Shown here piece after piece: positions 15,504 through 19,720 of a DNA stretch of 19,720 bases. Both the position numbers and the translations under genes were made by a program. The stretch is taken from assembly GCA_009778945.1 (NCBI GenBank), contig WRFF01000009.1, positions 1-19,720 on the forward strand. Direction: 5' to 3'. The stretch is from Clostridiales bacterium. Lineage in GTDB: Bacteria; Bacillota; Clostridia; Peptostreptococcales; Anaerovoracaceae. The notes under the pieces are model-generated. The model worked only from the letters and a program-made list of their open reading frames with translations, searched no databases and had not been told where the DNA came from. Position 1 is the stretch's first letter; each line of letters opens with the position of its first letter.

Positions 15504-16247
15504 CTACATCTCCATGGAAAGGATGCGGTTGCTCCATACGAACGAGGCCACCAGCGCCGCAAGCGCGCCGGTCATCAGCAAGCGCCCGGCAAGCGTCCCG
15601 TAAAGCGCGTCCAAATAGTCCGGTGCGGAAAACCGTAAAAACAGCAAGATCACAAGCGGCATCGCGGTAAGCAGCTTCGATTCATACTGTTTCTGCGCAG
15701 TGAGCGCTTCGATTTCCCGCCGGATCGCTATCTTCTCCACAAGCGCGTCCGCCGTCCGGTGTACGACCTTTACAATATCCCCTCCCGTCGTAAGGCAAGT
15801 ATAATACACGTCCGCGAAATTCTGCACATCCTCGTTGCAGCTGCGCCTCGCGAAATCAAACAGCACCTCCCGTTCGCTCTCCCCGCCCGCAGAAAGCCGC
15901 CGCGTCATCTGTTCGAGCTCGCGATTGATCGCCGCGTTTTTCGGATAGATAAGAAGCAGATTGTCCTTTGCCTCGCGCAGGGCCTCCGTCATATGCCGGC
16001 CCGTTTGAAAAGAGGACGAAAGCGACAGCAACATGTCCTTAAACGCCGCGGAAAGCTCCCGGCGGCGGCGCGCCGCAAGCAATGCCCGGTAGTAACGTTC
16101 CGCCGGGACAGCCGTTAATGCCAACAGGGCGGATGCGATGAAATGATTGTAGAAAAGGATGCCGAGCATGGCGGCGCCCGCCATATACAGCCCGTAGTAA
16201 CGCAGGCGCTCCTGTCTCTCCGGCGTATAGACAGAATAGTCGATCAT
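15504..16247 (-). CDS. tadB: TadB-like inner-membrane platform protein
   Basis: TadB pairs with TadC to form the membrane platform that couples the CpaF ATPase to pilin movement. The 247-residue protein has one or two N-terminal spans (about 18-48), a cytosolic T2SS-F domain (about 65-185) and two C-terminal spans (about 193-206 and 219-238). Family blocks are FKDMLLSLSSSFQTGRHMTEAL (split over 69-90) and DVYYTCLTTGGDIVKVVHRTAD around 146-167. The start ATG 16247 overlaps the cpaF stop as ATGA and has GGGAGGGG directly upstream. A longer frame from 16322 would intrude 75 bp into cpaF. The stop is 11 bp before tadC. Length and topology are normal for a shorter clostridial TadB. Confidence 0.88.
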   Translation of the reverse strand: MIDYSVYTPERQERLRYYGLYMAGAAMLGILFYNHFIASALLALTAVPAERYYRALLAARRRRELSAAFKDMLLSLSSSFQTGRHMTEALREAKDNLLLIYPKNAAINRELEQMTRRLSAGGESEREVLFDFARRSCNEDVQNFADVYYTCLTTGGDIVKVVHRTADALVEKIAIRREIEALTAQKQYESKLLTAMPLVILLFLRFSAPDYLDALYGTLAGRLLMTGALAALVASFVWSNRILSMEM

Positions 16248-17476
16248 ATCCCCTCCCGCAGCGCTAACTTTTCCCGGTTCACAAGTTCTGCACGCCGCAC
16301 AAGCCCTTCTCCTGCCGTCCACCCGTAGAGTGTCCGCAGTTCGATCTCGCCATGCGCGACGCCGATCACTTCCGCGATCTCAAGCACCGTGCGCGCACCG
16401 CCGGGAAGGCGCCCCAGATGCACGAGTATGTCGATTCCTTCCGCGATCTGCCGGCGTATCGCCTCCAACGGGAAATCCGCCGCCTGCAAATACATGGCTT
16501 CAAGCCGGTAAAGCATGCCGCGCGGGGAATTCCCATGACCCGTAGACAGCGAACCGTCATGACCGGTGTTCATCGCCTGGATCATATCCTGGACTTCCTC
16601 GCCGCGCACTTCGCCGACGATGATGCGATTTGGGCGCATCCGCAGGCTGGATTTAATGAGCTGCCTCATCGTGATCTCACCGCGCCCTTGCGCGTTCGCG
16701 CCGCGGCATTCAAGCCGCACAAGATTTTGGATATCCCGGATCTGAAGTTCCGCCGTATCTTCGATCGTCACAATACGCTCATCTTTCGGAATGAAACCGG
16801 CAAGCGCGTTCAAAAAGGTGGTCTTGCCGGAACTTGTCCCTCCGCTGACAAAGATATTGTAGGCGCTGCGCACCAATCCGGCGAGGAAGCGCGCGGCTTC
16901 CTCTGTAATCGAACCGTAGGCAATCAGCGTATCCATCGTGATCCGCGCCGCCGGAAAACGCCGGATTGTCAGCGCCGGGCCGTCGATCGCGATATTTTTG
17001 TAGACCGCGTTGATTCGCGAACCGTCAAGCAGGCGCGCGTCGAGGACCGGCGAAAGCTCGTTGACTTCGCGATGCACCTGCGCCGCGATGCGCCGGATCA
17101 CGTCTTCCAACTCTTCGGTCGTTTCAAAACAGACATCCGTCCGGCTCAGCTTTCCGTCCCGTTCGACAAAAACACAGTCCTTCCCGTTTACCATGATCTC
17201 CGTGACCGCCGCGTCATCCGCAAGCGGCTGAAGGACGTTGAGTTCACGGCGCGTGCGCGCAAAGACGCGTTCCGCAACTTCAAGCTTTTCTTCGGGGCTC
17301 AAGTATTCCGTATAATCATCCTCCGGCCCTTCTTTGGATTTCGCAAAAATCAGACCGCAGATATGATCCCACACCGCTCCGTCCGACAGCTCGGATGCCT
17401 CTCCGCGCACAAAATCCCGCACACGCCGCGTCAGCGCGTTTGCGAGAAGGTTCATCCTTTCCCGCTGTTTCGCCAT
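16244..17476 (-). CDS. cpaF: CpaF/TadA secretion ATPase
   Basis: CpaF (TadA) is the hexameric VirB11-like ATPase that powers assembly of Flp/Tad pili or a related secretion step, acting on the cytoplasmic face of TadB/TadC. The 410 residues comprise an N-terminal domain (about 1-180, with VTEIMVNGKDCVFVERDG at 91-108) and the RecA-like core. Walker A is GGTSSGKTT (212-220), the Asp box is IVTIEDTAELQ (235-245), Walker B is RIIVGEVRG (284-292) and the His box is GHDGSLSTGHGNS (305-317). All catalytic motifs are intact. It starts immediately after the TAA of the upstream gene with GGGAGGG before the ATG, and its stop overlaps the tadB start. It is far more like CpaF than PilT or GspE, given the VirB11-type N domain and the neighbours. 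Confidence 0.96.
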   Translation of the reverse strand: MAKQRERMNLLANALTRRVRDFVRGEASELSDGAVWDHICGLIFAKSKEGPEDDYTEYLSPEEKLEVAERVFARTRRELNVLQPLADDAAVTEIMVNGKDCVFVERDGKLSRTDVCFETTEELEDVIRRIAAQVHREVNELSPVLDARLLDGSRINAVYKNIAIDGPALTIRRFPAARITMDTLIAYGSITEEAARFLAGLVRSAYNIFVSGGTSSGKTTFLNALAGFIPKDERIVTIEDTAELQIRDIQNLVRLECRGANAQGRGEITMRQLIKSSLRMRPNRIIVGEVRGEEVQDMIQAMNTGHDGSLSTGHGNSPRGMLYRLEAMYLQAADFPLEAIRRQIAEGIDILVHLGRLPGGARTVLEIAEVIGVAHGEIELRTLYGWTAGEGLVRRAELVNREKLALREGI

Positions 17477-18526
17477 TTATCCCTCCCCACCGGGAATTTG
17501 GTCGCAAACCTCTTTGACAGCCAGCCCGAATGCGTTTGCGATCGATACCTCGATCGTCCGCCCATCATCCCGTACATCCTCCGGACAGGATGGATTTACG
17601 AATACGGCCGGCGCCGTCTCCGCCAACAACCGGTCCTGCGCCGCGCCGGGCCTCTCTGCGCTTCGCACTTCAACACAGAACGCCTCGCACAGATCCAAAA
17701 ACATCTGCAGCGAGCGGATGCGCGTCCCGAAATCCAGGACAAAGAGATCGATCGACAGCGCACGTTCTATATCGGCGAGCAAGGCTGCGAATTTCCCGGG
17801 CTCAAGCCCCGACAGGCTGGAAACTCCGGCGTCAGGGCCGAGGCGGTAGGCGCCGTAGCTGTCCTGCCGAAAAGCAGCTTGCATGAGCCCCTGCAATTCT
17901 GCCGCGGAGGCGCCGCTCCGTTTGAAGCGCAGATAATGAAAGAGAAAAGCCTCCGCGCGCATCGGCCCTTCGTGCTCCGGCGGCGCGAAAGCGCGTGATT
18001 CCACCTCTTCAAGGCTCAGGTAAAGCGCCTTTTTGCCCCGGTACCGGGCCATCTCGCGCGTAATCCCGATTGCGGCGGCGCTTGTACCGATGCCTCCCGA
18101 AAAAGCGTATACGCAGACAAACGTCCCGGAGACCGGCGGCGGCAGGCTGCCGACCGCCGCGTCGGGCGTGCGCCTGTCCGCATTCTGTTCCCAATCGCGT
18201 GCCAGGGCGATGCGGCGCGCAGCCGACAGGATAGCGGAGGCGCCGGCATATTTTGGGATTTTCGGGCTTCGTGTCTGCCGCTGTCCTTCCCGCCCGGGTT
18301 CCGGAAAGGAAGCGGGCTCTTCGTCCCACTTCGCAAAAGCGACGTATTTCACACAGCCGGGCCGCCCCGGGACAGACGAAAGGCACACGTCCGCTTCCTC
18401 GCGGCAATCCTTGCAGTCTTCCCGCAGGATCAACATAAATCCGGGATGGTCAAGCGCGACAACGCGCGCAAAGCGCTCGCCATACTGCCGTTCTTCTCCC
18501 GCTATACATATCGAAATCCGCTTCAT
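17477..18526 (-). CDS. TadZ/CpaE-like protein with degenerate P-loop
   Basis: TadZ/CpaE proteins are MinD/ParA relatives that place the Tad machine at the right site in the cell. The 349-residue protein has a receiver-like N domain (about 1-105, ending in PKYAGASAILSAARRIA as in clostridial TadZ), a linker and a ParA-like domain from about 134. The P-loop region reads AFSGGIGTSAA (141-151): the signature lysine and the Walker A lysine are both missing, with Thr148 in the latter place. LFVLDFGTR (261-269) stands in for Walker B. The N domain also holds Cys38, Cys41, Cys48 and Cys58. The ATG has only a weak ribosome binding site, but a strong promoter lies upstream. It is the first gene of the four-gene leftward Tad transcript. 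ATP hydrolysis is doubtful, so a scaffold role is more likely. Confidence 0.82.
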   Translation of the reverse strand: MKRISICIAGEERQYGERFARVVALDHPGFMLILREDCKDCREEADVCLSSVPGRPGCVKYVAFAKWDEEPASFPEPGREGQRQTRSPKIPKYAGASAILSAARRIALARDWEQNADRRTPDAAVGSLPPPVSGTFVCVYAFSGGIGTSAAAIGITREMARYRGKKALYLSLEEVESRAFAPPEHEGPMRAEAFLFHYLRFKRSGASAAELQGLMQAAFRQDSYGAYRLGPDAGVSSLSGLEPGKFAALLADIERALSIDLFVLDFGTRIRSLQMFLDLCEAFCVEVRSAERPGAAQDRLLAETAPAVFVNPSCPEDVRDDGRTIEVSIANAFGLAVKEVCDQIPGGEG

Positions 18527-18620
18527 AGTTTTCGCCGCCCCTTATGTACCGCTCCGTTTATCGATGCGTCTCAAAATATCTCATACAAACAATATTTCAA
18601 ATAATTTCTTTAATTACCAT

Positions 18621-18649
18621 ATATTAACTTATATATTTGCGTGTGTCAA
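18621..18649 (-). promoter_or_regulatory. Promoter of the Tad cluster
   Basis: TTGACA (plus-strand 18644-18649), a 17-bp spacer and TAATAT (18621-18626) form a near-consensus sigma-A promoter. The leader to the tadZ-like ATG would be about 88 bases, AT-rich, with no clear hairpin. Confidence 0.8.
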
Positions 18650-18665
18650 CGATTTTTTATAAAAT
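18637..18665 (+). promoter_or_regulatory. Possible promoter of the PHP gene, giving little or no leader
   Basis: TTGCGT (18637-18642), a 17-bp spacer and TAAAAT (18660-18665) put +1 on the A of the ATG at 18672. Shifting to TATAAA (18658-18663) leaves two leader bases. It overlaps the divergent Tad promoter, so the two would compete. Only three of six -35 bases match consensus. Confidence 0.45.
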
Positions 18666-18671
18666 AAAGGC

Positions 18672-19469
18672 ATGTTTGATTATCATATACATACAAATTT
18701 TTCGGATGACGCAGAATCCCCGATCAAAGCAGTGCTGGATACCGCCGTCGAAATGGAACTCTCCGGCGTCGCCCTGACCGACCATCTCGACCCCTATTAT
18801 CAGGATGACGAATACCCTTGGGAATTAAACGTTCCCGCCTACGAGCGCGCGCTTACGGAGGCTCAGGCGCGTTATGCGGGCCGGATCGCTGTCGCCAAAG
18901 GCATCGAGCTCGGCCTGATAGAAGGCGACGGCTTGCGCGTTTGTGATAAAGCCGTTTCCGATTTTCCGTTTGATTTTGTCATCGCTTCCGTACACCACAC
19001 GGAGCGCGCGCCGATACATACCGCCCGGTTCCTGGACGGCCGCACAGCGGAAGAGGCGGCGACGGAGTACTACGAGGCGCTGCTGGCCTGCATCAAAACC
19101 TATCGCAATTATGACGTTCTCGGCCACCTGAACGTGATCGACCGTTATACGGACGGCTACGCGCCGGAATCGGCCACCATTCCCTACACGGAAGAAATTC
19201 TGAAAACGGCTGTCGAATACGGGAAAGGGCTCGAGATCAACACCTCGGCGTTTCGCTTCGGCATGGCGGGACGCGGGACGCCGACATCGGCGCTCCTCAC
19301 GCGCTTTAAAGAGCTCGGCGGCGAAATCGTCACCATCGGCTCCGACGCGCACGCGGCAAAATACGTCGGCGCGTTCATAAAAGAAGGCGAGGAAATTCTC
19401 CTCGCCCACGGTTTTCATTATTTCACAACCTTTATGGACCGCGTGCCAAAATTCCACAGGATCGGCTGA
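18672..19469 (+). CDS. PHP-family phosphatase, histidinol-phosphatase-like
   Basis: The PHP fold is a metal-dependent phosphoesterase, and the closest named role is histidinol-phosphate hydrolysis in histidine synthesis (HisJ/HisK type). The 265 residues keep the metal-ligand set: His5 and His7 in YHIHTNFSDD, His38 in LTDHLD, Glu79 in GIELG, His108 in ASVHHT, His152 in LGHLNVIDRY, and Asp225/His227 in GSDAHAAKYVG. The ATG at 18672 fits because the first metal motif starts at residue 4. The only ribosome-binding-like bases (AAAGG) are one base before the ATG, too close to work normally. No other his gene is in the window, so the substrate remains open. It is divergent from the Tad cluster and convergent with dnaJ, with no terminator seen in the 35-bp gap. 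Confidence 0.87.
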   Translation: MFDYHIHTNFSDDAESPIKAVLDTAVEMELSGVALTDHLDPYYQDDEYPWELNVPAYERALTEAQARYAGRIAVAKGIELGLIEGDGLRVCDKAVSDFPFDFVIASVHHTERAPIHTARFLDGRTAEEAATEYYEALLACIKTYRNYDVLGHLNVIDRYTDGYAPESATIPYTEEILKTAVEYGKGLEINTSAFRFGMAGRGTPTSALLTRFKELGGEIVTIGSDAHAAKYVGAFIKEGEEILLAHGFHYFTTFMDRVPKFHRIG

Positions 19470-19504
19470 GGAAGCACCGCATTTTCAGCCGGCGGCCCCC
19501 CGTA

Positions 19505-19720
19505 TCATCCGGCCCCGAACATCTTGTCCATAAGCTTGCTGAATTTCCCGCGCCGCGCATACGCCTCGGGCCCAATTTTCTGCGCCATCTCCTTGACCGC
19601 TTTTTTCTGCTCGGCGCTCAGCTTTGTCGGCACCTCCAATGTGACCTTGACAAACAAATCGCCGTACCGGTTCCCGCGCACGGATTTGACCCCTTTGCCT
19701 TTCAGGCGGAAAGTCGTCCC
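19505..19720 (-). CDS. dnaJ: DnaJ co-chaperone, C-terminal fragment cut by window edge
   Basis: The last 71 codons of a leftward gene are present; the rest lies beyond position 19720. The translation contains FRLKGKGVKSVRGNRYGDLF and VKVTLEVPTKLSAEQKK, the typical end of DnaJ client-binding domain II and the start of its C-terminal helix, and ends DKMFGAG. DnaJ delivers unfolded proteins to DnaK and stimulates its ATPase. Whether dnaK, grpE and hrcA lie upstream cannot be seen. The fragment could belong to a CbpA-like relative, but the sequence fits DnaJ best. Confidence 0.88.
   Translation of the reverse strand, partial: GTTFRLKGKGVKSVRGNRYGDLFVKVTLEVPTKLSAEQKKAVKEMAQKIGPEAYARRGKFSKLMDKMFGAG

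Noticed and set aside
16352..17998. 548-codon rightward open frame antisense to cpaF and tadZ
   Set aside because: It is a GC-driven shadow spanning two well-supported genes, rich in Arg/His/Asp, with no recognisable domain.
19470..19504. Bidirectional terminator between the PHP gene and dnaJ
   Set aside because: GCCGG/CCGGC can pair, but the 3' arm falls inside dnaJ and neither strand has a T-run.

Overview
The window is an ordinary-looking chromosomal segment of a fairly GC-rich Bacillota bacterium, most likely an anaerobic member of the Clostridia. This rests on the full-length PPi-type pyruvate phosphate dikinase, the SpoVG homologue, the amino-acid-fermenter type glutamate dehydrogenase, the FeoAB iron(II) transporter, AGGAGG-type ribosome binding sites and consensus sigma-A promoters. 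I cannot name the genus; a Christensenella-like lineage is only a guess. SpoVG alone does not show that the cell makes spores.

Layout, left to right. Positions 1-327 are visibly more AT-rich than the rest and hold no gene I can support. Next is a leftward iron(II) uptake operon, feoA-feoB plus a six-span membrane protein (3344 to 328). It is preceded by a consensus-like promoter whose -10 box lies inside an 18-bp perfect palindrome. A tRNA-Phe with its own promoter and terminator separates it from leftward efp-mltG (elongation factor P and a peptidoglycan terminase). Rightward spoVG (5551-5832) converges on, and overlaps by 6 bp, leftward murA. murA sits 32 bp downstream of tRNA-Ala(GGC), with no terminator between them. 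Leftward ppdK is followed after 6 bp by a membrane-bound diguanylate cyclase.

From 11.7 kb two rightward genes follow: a YhhQ/VUT-type queuosine-precursor transporter with a possibly structured upstream region, and gdhA. The leftward block 18526 to 14119 is a compact four-gene Tad/Flp secretion cluster: a TadZ/CpaE-like protein, the CpaF/TadA ATPase, TadB and TadC. No pilin, prepilin peptidase, pseudopilin or secretin-side gene lies beside them. Two of its proteins are unusual. The TadZ-like protein lacks both lysines of the deviant Walker A motif. The TadC-like protein carries a ~200-residue extracytoplasmic insert with an Ig-like (atrophied bacterial Ig) signature. A rightward PHP-family histidinol-phosphatase-like gene and the 3' end of leftward dnaJ close the window.

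The parts most worth a second look are the unusual Tad cluster, the feoA operator-promoter with a possible leaderless start and a Cys-rich FeoA tail, the similarly leader-poor PHP gene, and the ppdK-diguanylate cyclase pairing. I found no CRISPR array, insertion sequence, rRNA or phage gene. I did not identify a clearly new system; the Tad variant is the best candidate.
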